From Sulfitobacter sp. JL08 (GTDB lineage Bacteria > Pseudomonadota > Alphaproteobacteria > Rhodobacterales > Rhodobacteraceae): a DNA stretch of 64,000 nucleotides. Position 1 is the first letter of the stretch. Each line of letters starts with the position of its first letter. The stretch spans positions 62,001-126,000 of the forward strand of contig NZ_CP025815.1 of assembly GCF_003352045.1 (NCBI RefSeq), written 5' to 3'. Of this stretch, positions 1 through 7,998 are shown one piece after another. The position numbers and the translations under genes are program-made. Under the pieces are notes generated by a model. That model was not told the DNA's origin. It made no database searches and worked only from the letters and a program-made list of their open reading frames with translations.

Positions 1-552
1 CCCGAAGGGTTCGTTACCAATGTATCGGTGGGCGGGATGACAGATGTGCTGTGCGGCGCGCATCGTGCGGGGCATTTCGACGGTGTCGCCACGGTCGTGA
101 CCAAGCTGTTTCTGCAAAGCTCGGCGGATCGGGCGTTCTTTGGCGAAAAGGACTATCAGCAACTGCAGGTCGTGCGCCGTCTGGCCCGTGATCTGGACAT
201 TCCGGTCGAGGTGGTGGGATGCCCGACAATCCGGGAGGTGGACGGGTTGGCCATGTCGTCGCGCAATCTGCTGCTGTCGGACCGTGCCCGCGTCAAGGCG
301 GCGCGCCTGCACGAGGTGATGATGAATGTCGCCGAACACCTTGCCCGCGGCGACGCGTTCGCGCCGCTTCAAGCAGATGCGATAGAACGATTGAACAAGG
401 CCGACTTTGGCGAGATTGACTATTTCGAACTTCGGCGCTGTGACAATCTCGGCCTGTTGACCCACGCAACCGCGCCTGCGCGCCTGTTTGCGGCCGCGTG
501 GCTGGCGGGTGTGCGTCTGATCGACAATATCGATGTTCCCGTCGCGCGCTGA
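1..552 (+). CDS. panC: Pantothenate synthetase, C-terminal part (5' truncated by window)
   Basis: Pantothenate synthetase joins pantoate and beta-alanine using ATP, a cytosolic step of coenzyme A synthesis. The open frame runs from base 1, so the start codon and the N-terminal nucleotide-binding region lie outside the window; 183 residues remain of about 280 usual for the family. Visible family motifs are FGEKDYQQL at visible residues 47-55 and the MSSRN segment near 85-89, which fits the second ATP-binding loop. An internal GTG at 28 is not the real start, because the homologous sequence continues upstream of it. The gene converges with the M20 deacylase, with 3 bases between the stops. panB, its usual partner, is not visible here. 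Confidence 0.95.
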   Translation, partial: PEGFVTNVSVGGMTDVLCGAHRAGHFDGVATVVTKLFLQSSADRAFFGEKDYQQLQVVRRLARDLDIPVEVVGCPTIREVDGLAMSSRNLLLSDRARVKAARLHEVMMNVAEHLARGDAFAPLQADAIERLNKADFGEIDYFELRRCDNLGLLTHATAPARLFAAAWLAGVRLIDNIDVPVAR

Positions 553-555
553 GCG

Positions 556-1839
556 CTATCGCACCAACAGACTAACCAGACTGTGTGCCATCACCTTGGC
601 GCTGTCGATCATGTCATCGACCCCAATGTATTCGTCGGGTTTGTGCGCCAGTTCCAGAATCCCGGGACCATAGGCAATGCAGTTCTTCAGCTTGCCGATC
701 CGGTCGATATGCTTTTGATCATAGGTGCCGGGGCTGGCCACATACTTTGGCATTTTGCCCATCACATCGTGAATCGCAGCGGCAACGGTTGCCACGACCG
801 GCGCGTCGCGGTCTGTCATTGATGGCAGAACCGAATTCAGCTCGGTCAGCTCAAAATCGAAATCGGCGCGCGTGGCCCGCAATCCCTCCAGCAGGGCAGT
901 AACCTCGGCACGAACCTGATCCAGCGGTTCTTCGACCAGAAACCGCCGATCGATCACGATGCGGCAACTGTCGGGCACGCAATGGGCGGGCAATCCGGTA
1001 AAATCCGCGTCCTGTTCCTTTTGCCCGCCGTGAATGGAATTGATGTTCATGGTCGACTGGCGCGCACCATCGGGCACCACAGGCATTTCGGTACGCCGCG
1101 ACGCCATCGCCGGAAAAAGTTTGTCTTCGAATTCACGCAGAACCGCCCCCATGTGCCGCACCGCGCAATCGCCCAGAAACGGCATGGAGCCATGCGCTAT
1201 CTCGCCCTTGGTTTCAATTTCAGCCCACCAGCCACCGCGATGCCCCAGACAGATGCGATCCTTGTTCAGTGGTTCGGGGATGATCACGTGCTGCACCCGG
1301 TCGGGGTTGAAAAAACCCTGTTCCGCCAGATAGGCGACACCTCCGTACCCGCCTGATTCTTCGTCCGCCGTGCCTGAAATCTCGATCGCGCCGCAAAAAT
1401 CGGTATGCAGTTCCAGAAACGCTTCGGCTGCGATTATGGACGCGGCCAGCCCGCCTTTCATGTCACAGGCACCACGCCCGTAAATCCTGCCATCAACCAG
1501 ATCACCGCCGAACGGGTCCATGCTCCAGCCGTGGCCGACTTCGACCACGTCTGTATGACTGTTGAAATGCACACACTCGCCCTGTTGCGTGCCATCGCGC
1601 CGCGCAACGATGTTCCAGCGCGGATAGCGGGTGCTGTCACCGGGTGTGCCGGAGGCGCGGATCAGTTGGATTTCAAAGCCCGATGCAGACAATCGCCTGT
1701 CGAGATAATCGCAGATCGCGCGATAGTTTTCACCCGGCGGATTGAGCGTCGGGATGCGGATCAGATCCTGTGTCAGCGCGATCAGGTCATCGCGCCTGGC
1801 GTCAATCCGGTCGAACAGGGAAGGGCGGGGGTCAGGCAT
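556..1839 (-). CDS. ArgE/DapE-family M20 metallodeacylase
   Basis: A 427-residue zinc-dependent amidohydrolase of peptidase family M20, which removes acyl groups from amino acids or related amides. Visible motifs: SHTDVV with the metal-binding His and general-base Asp (residues 94-99), GACDMKGG with the bridging Asp (about 124-130), ADEE with the catalytic and metal Glu pair (about 158-161), and a C-terminal ELAHKPDEY with the last His ligand. The lid/dimerisation domain lies between. The start is ATG at 1839. The exact substrate cannot be assigned: acetylornithine, succinyl-DAP and catabolic substrates are all possible, and no arginine or lysine genes lie beside it. The CoA transferase gene follows upstream on the same strand with a gap of about 95 bases. 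Confidence 0.88.
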   Translation of the reverse strand: MPDPRPSLFDRIDARRDDLIALTQDLIRIPTLNPPGENYRAICDYLDRRLSASGFEIQLIRASGTPGDSTRYPRWNIVARRDGTQQGECVHFNSHTDVVEVGHGWSMDPFGGDLVDGRIYGRGACDMKGGLAASIIAAEAFLELHTDFCGAIEISGTADEESGGYGGVAYLAEQGFFNPDRVQHVIIPEPLNKDRICLGHRGGWWAEIETKGEIAHGSMPFLGDCAVRHMGAVLREFEDKLFPAMASRRTEMPVVPDGARQSTMNINSIHGGQKEQDADFTGLPAHCVPDSCRIVIDRRFLVEEPLDQVRAEVTALLEGLRATRADFDFELTELNSVLPSMTDRDAPVVATVAAAIHDVMGKMPKYVASPGTYDQKHIDRIGKLKNCIAYGPGILELAHKPDEYIGVDDMIDSAKVMAHSLVSLLVR

Positions 1840-1934
1840 GCGGCCAGTGTTGGTCAGGCAGGCGCATATGGCAAGCGCTTTGGCATATCTGCCAGTGTCG
1901 GTATTTGAGTATTTCCGGACAAATGAAGGGTCAG

Positions 1935-3044
1935 TCAGGACCAGTGCGCCAGAACCGCGTTCACGCTGGTCTGTCCGGCATCGCCATGTGTGGGCAGATC
2001 AGAGGGGGTTGCCGAAAAACGCGGCGCGGGACCCGGTTGCAGAATGCCATCGGTATCGACAAAGGTGGCGCGCGCGACGTTGTGGGGATGGTTCGGTGCC
2101 GTGTCCATCGACAGGACAGGGGCGCAACAGGCATCAACCCGTTCCAGAATGTCACGCCATGCATCACGCGGCTTTGTCAGGAAAATGCGGGCCAGTTCAG
2201 CCTGCATCGGGCCTTGTGCGTCCGGGGCATACTGATCCGCAAACAAAGGATTTCCGGCGCAACCCAGATGCTCCAGCAGAATCGCGAAAAACTGCGGTTC
2301 AATCGGGCCAAGCGCGACATAGCCGCCATCCTGCGTTTCGTAACACCGGTAGTAGGCCGCGCCGCCGTTCAACACATTGCCGCCCCGTTTGGTATCATCC
2401 CACAATCCCGCCGCCTTGAGACCGTATTGCAGAACCATCATCAGCGCGGCCCCGTCCGACATACAGGCATCAACGACCTGCCCCTGCCCGGTGCTGCGCG
2501 CATGGAGAACGGCCGCCAGAACTCCGGACACCAACATCATGCCGCCGCCAGCCAGATCGGCGATGATATTCTGCGGCGGGGGTGGCGGCAGCCCTTCGGG
2601 CCCGATCGACCAGAGCACGCCCGAAATGGCCATATAGGTCAGATCGTGCCCCGCGCGATCAGCGAGCGGGCCATCCTGTCCCCATCCGGTCATGCGCCCG
2701 AAAACCAGTGCCGGATTGCGTACCTGCATCGCGTCCGGCCCCAGATCCAGCCGTTCCATCACGCCGGGGCGGAACCCTTCGATCAGAACCTCGGCCCGTT
2801 CGATCAGGGCGCAGGCGCTGGCATGATCGTCCGGCGCGCGCAGATCCAGCGTTACGGTTTGGCGCGAACGATCATACAGATTGTGTTTCTGCGCCATTCC
2901 GAACAGCGGCTTTTGCCCCGGTCGCGCGATCCGCACTACCTGCGCGCCCATATCCGCCAGCATCATGCACGCAAACGGGGCAGGCCCAAGCCCTGCCATT
3001 TCCACCACGCGCAGCCCTTTCAACGGGCCGTTCCGATCCAGCAT
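1935..3044 (-). CDS. CaiB/BaiF family (family III) CoA transferase
   Basis: Family III CoA transferases move CoA between carboxylic acids; the same fold includes alpha-methylacyl-CoA racemases. The N-terminus reads GLRVVEMAGLGPAPFACMMLADMGAQVVRI, abbreviated here to the hallmark GLRVVEMAGLGP and MLADMGAQVV. AGHDLTYMAISG carries the Asp expected to form the acyl-enzyme intermediate. The many Pro residues of GPEGLPPPPPQN precede the Ala/Gly-rich domain. The frame is open to a TTG at 3095, but family similarity begins just after the ATG at 3044, giving 369 residues, so that start is preferred. The gene sits 80 bases downstream of tRNA-Pro on the same strand. Racemase versus transferase cannot be settled from sequence alone. 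Confidence 0.88.
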   Translation of the reverse strand: MLDRNGPLKGLRVVEMAGLGPAPFACMMLADMGAQVVRIARPGQKPLFGMAQKHNLYDRSRQTVTLDLRAPDDHASACALIERAEVLIEGFRPGVMERLDLGPDAMQVRNPALVFGRMTGWGQDGPLADRAGHDLTYMAISGVLWSIGPEGLPPPPPQNIIADLAGGGMMLVSGVLAAVLHARSTGQGQVVDACMSDGAALMMVLQYGLKAAGLWDDTKRGGNVLNGGAAYYRCYETQDGGYVALGPIEPQFFAILLEHLGCAGNPLFADQYAPDAQGPMQAELARIFLTKPRDAWRDILERVDACCAPVLSMDTAPNHPHNVARATFVDTDGILQPGPAPRFSATPSDLPTHGDAGQTSVNAVLAHWS

Positions 3045-3124
3045 GTGCGCCCCCTGTTCCAGACAGTAATGATCCGGCCCGCGCGGCGGGGTCAAGTATT
3101 GGACCTGTGCGATGAGAAGAAAAC

Positions 3125-3201
3125 TGGTCGGGCTGAGAGGATTCGAACCTCCGACCCCCTGCTCCCGAAGCAGGTGCGCTACCAGGCTGCGCTACAGCCC
3201 G
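3125..3201 (-). tRNA. tRNA-Pro (anticodon CGG)
   Basis: Read on the minus strand this folds as a 77-base cloverleaf. The acceptor stem CGGGCTG pairs with CAGCCCG, followed by discriminator A and an encoded CCA. The D-arm contains GCGCAGCCTGGTAGCGC, the anticodon arm CCTGC-TTCGGGA-GCAGG gives anticodon CGG, and the T-arm holds GGTTCGAATCC. It resembles bacterial tRNA-Pro(CGG). A T-rich run follows the CCA directly and may help termination. Confidence 0.97.
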
Positions 3202-3248
3202 ACCGTGGCGCCGCACATAAGACAGGGCGCGATGATTGGCAAGATATC

Positions 3249-3290
3249 AATCACGCCGGCGGTGCGTATCCGTGCATCTCCGGCGTGATT
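3249..3290 (-). terminator. Hairpin downstream of leuB
   Basis: An 11-base perfect inverted repeat (AATCACGCCGG / CCGGCGTGATT) with a 20-base loop lies 9 bases after the leuB stop. The downstream run of T is weak (GATATCTTGCC), so it may be a weak or Rho-assisted terminator between leuB and tRNA-Pro. Confidence 0.5.
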
Positions 3291-3299
3291 GCAGAACGC

Positions 3300-4409
3300 T
3301 CACAGGCTGGCGTCAAGTGCCGCCAGAATCGCATCGCCCATTTCCGTCGTGCTGGCCGGTTTCGCATCGGTATCGGACTGCATCAGATCGGCGGTGCGTA
3401 CACCTTGTGTCAGAACGCTTTCAATGGCGGATTCCAGGCGGCTGGCCTCGTCCCCCTGATCAAAGGAATAACGCAAAGCCATGGCAAAGCTGAGGATACA
3501 TGCGATCGGGTTGGCCAGCCCCTTGCCGGTGATGTCGGGTGCGGACCCGTGCACCGGTTCGTAAAGTGCCTTGGGCCGCCCATTGGCCATCGGTGCGCCG
3601 AGCGAGGCAGAGGGCAACATGCCAAGGCTGCCGGTCAGCATGGCGGCCGTATCGGACAGGATATCACCGAACAGATTGTCGGTCAGGATCACGTCGAATT
3701 GCTTGGGCCAGCGGCACAGTTGCATCGCGCCGGCGTCAGCGTACATGTGGCTGAGTTCGACATCGCTGTAATCCTTGGCATGGACTTCGGTCACAACGTC
3801 GCGCCAGAGAATGCCGCTTTCCATCACGTTTGCCTTTTCCATCGAACAGACCTTGTTCGACCGCCGGCGCGCCAGTTCGAAAGCCGAACGTGCAACGCGG
3901 TCGATCTCGGACTCGGTATAGCGCTGGGTGTTGATGCCAACGCGTTCATTGCCTTCCTTGAAGATGCCGCGCGGCTCTCCGAAATAGACGCCTGACGTCA
4001 GTTCGCGCACGATCATGATATCCAGCCCGGCGACAACATCGCGTTTCAGCGACGAAAAATCGGCCAGAGCATCAAAGCACTGGGCCGGGCGCAGGTTGGA
4101 AAACAGATCCATTTCCTTGCGCAACCGCAACAGTCCGCGCTCGGGCTTTACACTGAAATCCAGCGCGTCATATTTCGGCCCGCCAACCGCGCCCAACAGA
4201 ACCGCATCCACCTCTTGCGCACGCGCCATCGTGTCGTCATGCAGCGGGGTGCCGTGCGCATCATATGCTGCGCCACCCACAAGATCTTCGCTGACGTCGA
4301 ATTTCAGGCCACGCTTGTCGCCGTACCAGTCGATCACGCGGGCAACCTGTGCCATGACTTCGGGGCCGATACCGTCACCGGCGAGGATAAGAAGGGAAGG
4401 GTTTGTCAT
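3300..4409 (-). CDS. leuB: 3-Isopropylmalate dehydrogenase
   Basis: LeuB oxidises and decarboxylates 3-isopropylmalate with NAD+ in the third step of leucine synthesis. At 369 residues it has normal length. Seen: N-terminal [13 protein letters not shown], a substrate-binding arginine region with [27 protein letters not shown], the metal/substrate region [24 protein letters not shown], and the NAD-binding [19 protein letters not shown] near the C-terminus. It is on the same strand as leuC and leuD but separated from leuD by a membrane protein gene and an EEP-fold gene, so it is probably transcribed on its own or after a partial terminator. The start is ATG at 4409. Confidence 0.97.
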   Translation of the reverse strand: MTNPSLLILAGDGIGPEVMAQVARVIDWYGDKRGLKFDVSEDLVGGAAYDAHGTPLHDDTMARAQEVDAVLLGAVGGPKYDALDFSVKPERGLLRLRKEMDLFSNLRPAQCFDALADFSSLKRDVVAGLDIMIVRELTSGVYFGEPRGIFKEGNERVGINTQRYTESEIDRVARSAFELARRRSNKVCSMEKANVMESGILWRDVVTEVHAKDYSDVELSHMYADAGAMQLCRWPKQFDVILTDNLFGDILSDTAAMLTGSLGMLPSASLGAPMANGRPKALYEPVHGSAPDITGKGLANPIACILSFAMALRYSFDQGDEASRLESAIESVLTQGVRTADLMQSDTDAKPASTTEMGDAILAALDASL

Positions 4410-4518
4410 CTGTTTTGGCGTCCTTGTCCGAGTTCACCGCCGGACCTATCGCCGTTCCTTGAAAGGGTCAAGAATGGCAGACGCTGGTAGGCGGACGCAG
4501 GGGCATCGACCGCCGGGA

Positions 4519-5574
4519 TCAATCCAGTGAAAGATCAACCCAGACGATGCGGTGGCGGCTGGCTGTTGCTACGGATTGCGCCAGTGCGTGCGATGGCAGA
4601 GGCCAGAACACGCCGGCATCAAAAACCGTCCAATCGGACGAGGGCAGAACATAATCAACCCGCAGGTTTCCGGGATCGGGATCGTCCCAGTCGGCTGTAT
4701 CAAGGGCAGGATCACCCGCATGATCCGCATTCGCCAGCATCCGTCCGCCTGCGCCTGCGGGTTGCGGATCCTGAAACCGGGGATCATTCAATAGCCCGCG
4801 CATTGCAATGTGGCGCCCGTCGCTGTCCAGCGGATCAAGATTGGCATCGCCCATCAGAACAAACCGCGCCGTTGCGGGCAGGCCAAAAGCACCTTCCAGA
4901 TAATGCTGCCAGAATTTGATTTCGTCATGGTTGCGGCGGCCGTTCCGGTCTTCTGGCCCGTCAAATACCGGCGGCGCGGCGTGAAAGGCCAGAATGGTCA
5001 GGCTCTGCCCGTCGGGCAGCGTGAACGGCACAACCCAATGCCCGGAGGACGACAGCCGTTGCAGCGCCTGCGCCTCGGCACTGGGAAACGCGGTGCCGTC
5101 TATTGTGGGCAACAATGCATCCGGCAGGTCACGCCACAGAACATCGGAATAATCCTTTACACCGTTCATCTGTACCGGAAGCCGCGACAGGATCGCCATG
5201 CCTCCTGCGCCCGAAAAATCGCCAAATCCCTGCGCGTCGCCCGGCCCGCCGGTAAGGCCATCACCATCCATATCCAGACCGGTCTGTATTCCGCGATTGG
5301 GTCGCAGCGCAAAACGAACGGGATAGGGCGCACCTGCCCGGGCCACGATATCGGCAAAGGCGTTCAGCGCCAGCGCGTCCAGATCGTAATCAATACCCTG
5401 CAACAGAATGATATCGGCGTCGATATGCGCGATGACCTGTGCAGCAGCGGCGATTTGCGGGTCATCGCCGCGCGCGATATCGCGAAGCAGCAAGCCCGGA
5501 CCGTCACGACCCAGTTCGGTGTTGAAAGTGGCCACACGCAGCGGATCCGCACGGATCGGCAAAGAGGCGGCCAT
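4519..5574 (-). CDS. Secreted endonuclease/exonuclease/phosphatase-fold protein, degenerate active site
   Basis: The protein opens its EEP (DNase I-like) domain with RVATFNTELG and ends with SRHRIVWVDLSLD. The canonical LQE metal-binding Glu is Gly here (ILLQGIDYD), and the usual SDH motif near the C-terminus is SRH, while the GDANLDP Asp/Asn pair is retained, so activity may differ from known EEP nucleases or phosphatases. ATG 5574 is the only standard start near the domain, but the frame upstream encodes LILGAACLMAASLPIRA, a good signal peptide core. The real start may therefore be the CTG at 5598, which overlaps the previous gene's TGA, or the ATG at 5715. Probably periplasmic and co-transcribed with the upstream membrane protein. 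Confidence is high for the fold and low for the start. Confidence 0.75.
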   Translation of the reverse strand: MAASLPIRADPLRVATFNTELGRDGPGLLLRDIARGDDPQIAAAAQVIAHIDADIILLQGIDYDLDALALNAFADIVARAGAPYPVRFALRPNRGIQTGLDMDGDGLTGGPGDAQGFGDFSGAGGMAILSRLPVQMNGVKDYSDVLWRDLPDALLPTIDGTAFPSAEAQALQRLSSSGHWVVPFTLPDGQSLTILAFHAAPPVFDGPEDRNGRRNHDEIKFWQHYLEGAFGLPATARFVLMGDANLDPLDSDGRHIAMRGLLNDPRFQDPQPAGAGGRMLANADHAGDPALDTADWDDPDPGNLRVDYVLPSSDWTVFDAGVFWPLPSHALAQSVATASRHRIVWVDLSLD

Positions 5575-5594
5575 CAGACAGGCCGCACCTAAAA

Positions 5595-6428
5595 TCAGGC
5601 GGGCTGCATGTCTTCCGCATCGGCGTAAGCACGACGACGTTTTTCCTGGATCATCTCGGCGACCCGTCCCATCGCGATGCCGCGCATGATCATACTTGCA
5701 GGAAGAAAGGCCCATGCGGTCATTGTCCAGATCAGGGTTTGCGGGCTTTCCAACGTGATCGGATCAATCAGATCAGACGCCGCCTTGACCACCGCAGGAA
5801 TAAGGAATGGCAGCAAAAAGCCAAGCGCGATGTTCACGCGACTGTCGCGCTGCAACCTTTGCAGGACGTCGCCACCAGCCGTCGGATCGAACAGTGGAAG
5901 GTTGATCCAGACGTTGAACGCGCCATTGCGTGCAGGCCAGCCAAGGATACGGACAAGCACCAGAAACAGTGTCATCGCGATCAGAGAAATCAGATAGGCC
6001 AGACCGGCGGCAGTGCGCACCGACGCAATGACCGCTTCGGGCGCGTCAGACGGCAGCATCAATACAACCAGACGCACCGGCGAATAGGGAAAATCGATGG
6101 CGTTGCCCAGTATCGTTCCGATGGATGTCAGCGCATTGGTCATCGCCGTCGGGTCAGTTTTGCCTTTGCTGATCACAGTCAGGCAGAACACCGTCACAAA
6201 CAGGGTTACAAAACGCAGCCGGTTAAACGGCGGCGCATCGCGGAATTCGACTATGCTGGGAAAGGTTGAGTTGTACTCTACAAATGTCAGCCCCGCAGCC
6301 AGGATCGCGAACAAGGCGATCATCTGCGTTGCATCTGCGGCAACATACGGCAACATCAGCGCTGGCGTTGCAATCACCAAAGCAACAAGAACCGCGCGCA
6401 TAATTGCGCCTGTTAGTCGTGCTATCAC
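5595..6428 (-). CDS. Polytopic membrane protein of unknown function
   Basis: A 277-residue protein with about six hydrophobic segments, for example AVLVALVIATPALMLPYV near the N-terminus, MIALFAILAAGLTFV, LRFVTLFVTVFCLTVIS, LISLIAMTLFLVLVRIL and IALGFLLPFLIPAVV. Between them lie short loops and a basic cytoplasmic C-terminus rich in Arg/Lys. The start is taken as GTG 6428, because GAGGGG sits 8 bases before it; an internal ATG at residue 10 is weaker. I do not recognise a characterised family. The EEP-fold gene follows directly and overlaps its stop, suggesting co-translation and a common envelope role. Confidence 0.75.
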   Translation of the reverse strand: MIARLTGAIMRAVLVALVIATPALMLPYVAADATQMIALFAILAAGLTFVEYNSTFPSIVEFRDAPPFNRLRFVTLFVTVFCLTVISKGKTDPTAMTNALTSIGTILGNAIDFPYSPVRLVVLMLPSDAPEAVIASVRTAAGLAYLISLIAMTLFLVLVRILGWPARNGAFNVWINLPLFDPTAGGDVLQRLQRDSRVNIALGFLLPFLIPAVVKAASDLIDPITLESPQTLIWTMTAWAFLPASMIMRGIAMGRVAEMIQEKRRRAYADAEDMQPA

Positions 6429-6612
6429 TGTCCGAACCCCTCAAACTGGAAAGGCCGAGTGCTTTTTTGCACCTCGTTTCCACCTTGATTGCGCCAATTG
6501 TGGCGACCTGCCTCATTTTTGCCCAATTTTTGCCTTCTTTCGCCACAGTCCTCAAGTCGTGGTTAAAAAGACATAATATTTACGGCGAATTCAGGGAGGA
6601 ACTGGTGCGACT

Positions 6613-6632
6613 TTGCATCATTAATGGTGCAA
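6613..6632. promoter_or_regulatory. Near-perfect palindrome, possible operator
   Basis: TTGCATCATT is followed by AATGGTGCAA; the two halves are reverse complements with one mismatch. The spacing-free 20-base dyad in an AT-rich promoter region upstream of the minus-strand membrane protein gene looks like a dimeric regulator site. The protein that would bind is unknown. Confidence 0.35.
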
Positions 6633-6710
6633 AAATAAGGCGATAGACAACATCTTGTGGTTGAGCCGCAACCACATACAAGCATTGTTCAAAAAAGTGA
6701 ATAAATGTGG

Positions 6711-6748
6711 GTCCGGGCCGCTTTTTGATGACGTTCAGCGGCCCGGAC
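6711..6748 (-). terminator. Terminator-like hairpin after leuD
   Basis: A perfect 12-base stem (GTCCGGGCCGCT / AGCGGCCCGGAC) with a 14-base loop starts 4 bases after the leuD stop on the minus strand. The following sequence is CCCACATTTATTC with a later T-run, so it is stable but not a textbook U-tract terminator. Confidence 0.65.
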
Positions 6749-6752
6749 GATT

Positions 6753-7358
6753 CTAGACCCAGGGGCGCTGGGTGCTGGCCTGTGCCTCGAACGTGTCGAT
6801 GGCGGCGGCCTTGGCCAGTGTCAGGCCGATATCATCCAGACCTTCCATCAGGCAGTGTTTCTTGAAGGCATCCACTTCGAAATGGAACACCTCGCCGTCG
6901 GACGTGGTGACAGTCTGCGCTTGCAGATCAATGTCCATCCGCGCGTTTGCACCTTTTTCGGCGTCTTTCATCAGAACATCCACCTGCTCTTGCGGCAGGG
7001 CGATGGGCAGAATGCCGTTCTTGAAGCAGTTGTTGTAAAAGATATCTGCAAAGCTGGGCGCGATAACGCAGCGGATGCCGAAATCCTTGATGGCCCATGG
7101 CGCATGTTCGCGCGAAGAACCGCAACCGAAATTATCGCCCGCCACCAGAATTTCTGCCTCGCGATATTGCGGTTTGTTCAGTACAAAATCTGCAATTTCG
7201 CCGCCATTGTCGTCATAGCGCATTTCATCAAACAGGTTTACGCCCAGGCCGGACCGTTTGATGGTTTTCAGAAACTGTTTCGGGATGATCATATCGGTGT
7301 CGATATTGATCAGCGGCATTGGCGCTGCAATGCCCGTCAGGGTGGTGAATTTGTCCAT
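6753..7358 (-). CDS. leuD: 3-Isopropylmalate dehydratase, small subunit
   Basis: LeuD is the swivel-domain subunit that pairs with LeuC to isomerise 2- to 3-isopropylmalate in leucine synthesis. The 201-residue length is normal. Visible motifs are [15 protein letters not shown] near the N-terminus, [15 protein letters not shown] around residues 75-90 and [17 protein letters not shown] in the middle. It follows the HdeD-like gene by 48 bases on the leuC strand and ends in a strong hairpin, so leuC, the HdeD-like gene and leuD probably form one transcription unit. Confidence 0.97.
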   Translation of the reverse strand: MDKFTTLTGIAAPMPLINIDTDMIIPKQFLKTIKRSGLGVNLFDEMRYDDNGGEIADFVLNKPQYREAEILVAGDNFGCGSSREHAPWAIKDFGIRCVIAPSFADIFYNNCFKNGILPIALPQEQVDVLMKDAEKGANARMDIDLQAQTVTTSDGEVFHFEVDAFKKHCLMEGLDDIGLTLAKAAAIDTFEAQASTQRPWV

Positions 7359-7406
7359 TTACGTGTCTCCGTCAGGGGGCGGGCGAACCACGCCCCCCTG
7401 TTTGGG

Positions 7407-7961
7407 TTACTTGGTGAAACGCTGTTCCAGCTTGTCCCGCACTGCGCCCTTGGCGGTGCGCAAAAAGAAAGCAAGCGCGATCAGGCTGGCACCGTTCATC
7501 AGCAGTTCGATTCCCAGCAAAATGCCCAGAAGGCTAAGTGCAAGAGCCGAGAAATTGGCGAAGACATATCCAGCCAGCAGAACGGAAATTCCGCCGGATA
7601 TCAGCATCATCCAGAAGAATGGCGTTTCGCGCATCTGAAATGCGGTGATCAGACGCGACACACCGCTTGCCCCGAACAGAATGCCAACCAGCAGGGCCAG
7701 CGAAATAACGCCTTCCAGAGGATGGAACAGCAACGAGCCGCCCAGCAGGATCATGAGCACGCCCAGTGCGATGCCCAGTACTTTGGCCATCGTGCCTTCT
7801 TCGGACAGGCCGGCCCAGATCTGGAAACCACCGGACAAGACGAACATGATGCCGGCCAGCGTGGTCACGGCGATAGAAGCAGCCACAGGATTGGCCAGTA
7901 CAAAGATACCGAAGGCAACCGAAATGATCCCGAGGATCAGCCATTTAACCCAAATTTTCAT
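7407..7961 (-). CDS. HdeD-family (DUF308) membrane protein inserted between leuC and leuD
   Basis: A 184-residue very hydrophobic protein with six predicted membrane helices in three repeated pairs, for example WLILGIISVAFGIFVLANP, TTLAGIMFVLSGGFQIW, VLGIALGVLMILLGGSL and LALLVGILFGASGVSRL. The repeating G-rich helix pairs and the aromatic/acidic connections match the HdeD/DUF308 family, whose Escherichia member is linked to acid resistance but whose biochemical function is not known. It lies 37 bases after leuC and 48 before leuD, clearly inside the leucine operon. A role in leucine synthesis is not implied by its sequence. Confidence 0.85.
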   Translation of the reverse strand: MKIWVKWLILGIISVAFGIFVLANPVAASIAVTTLAGIMFVLSGGFQIWAGLSEEGTMAKVLGIALGVLMILLGGSLLFHPLEGVISLALLVGILFGASGVSRLITAFQMRETPFFWMMLISGGISVLLAGYVFANFSALALSLLGILLGIELLMNGASLIALAFFLRTAKGAVRDKLEQRFTK

Positions 7962-7998
7962 CGCGTCGTTCCTTTTTGAATGTTTTGATACTGCATCA

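Larger units (their letters stand above)
6429..6752. other. AT-rich intergenic region between leuD and the membrane protein gene
   Basis: No gene is supported in these 324 bases. The stretch is clearly more AT-rich than its surroundings between about 6520 and 6710. It holds the leuD terminator-like hairpin (6711-6748), a short hairpin with stem TGTGGTTG/CAACCACA (6656-6676), and a 20-base near-palindrome at 6613-6632. The promoter for the minus-strand membrane gene must lie here; no clear -35/-10 pair is asserted. Confidence 0.6.

Noticed and set aside
1770-3995. Open frame of 741 codons on the plus strand across the CoA transferase, tRNA-Pro and leuB
   Set aside because: It runs antisense to recognised genes and across a tRNA; long antisense frames are common in high-GC DNA with third-position bias. 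No family motif was seen in it.
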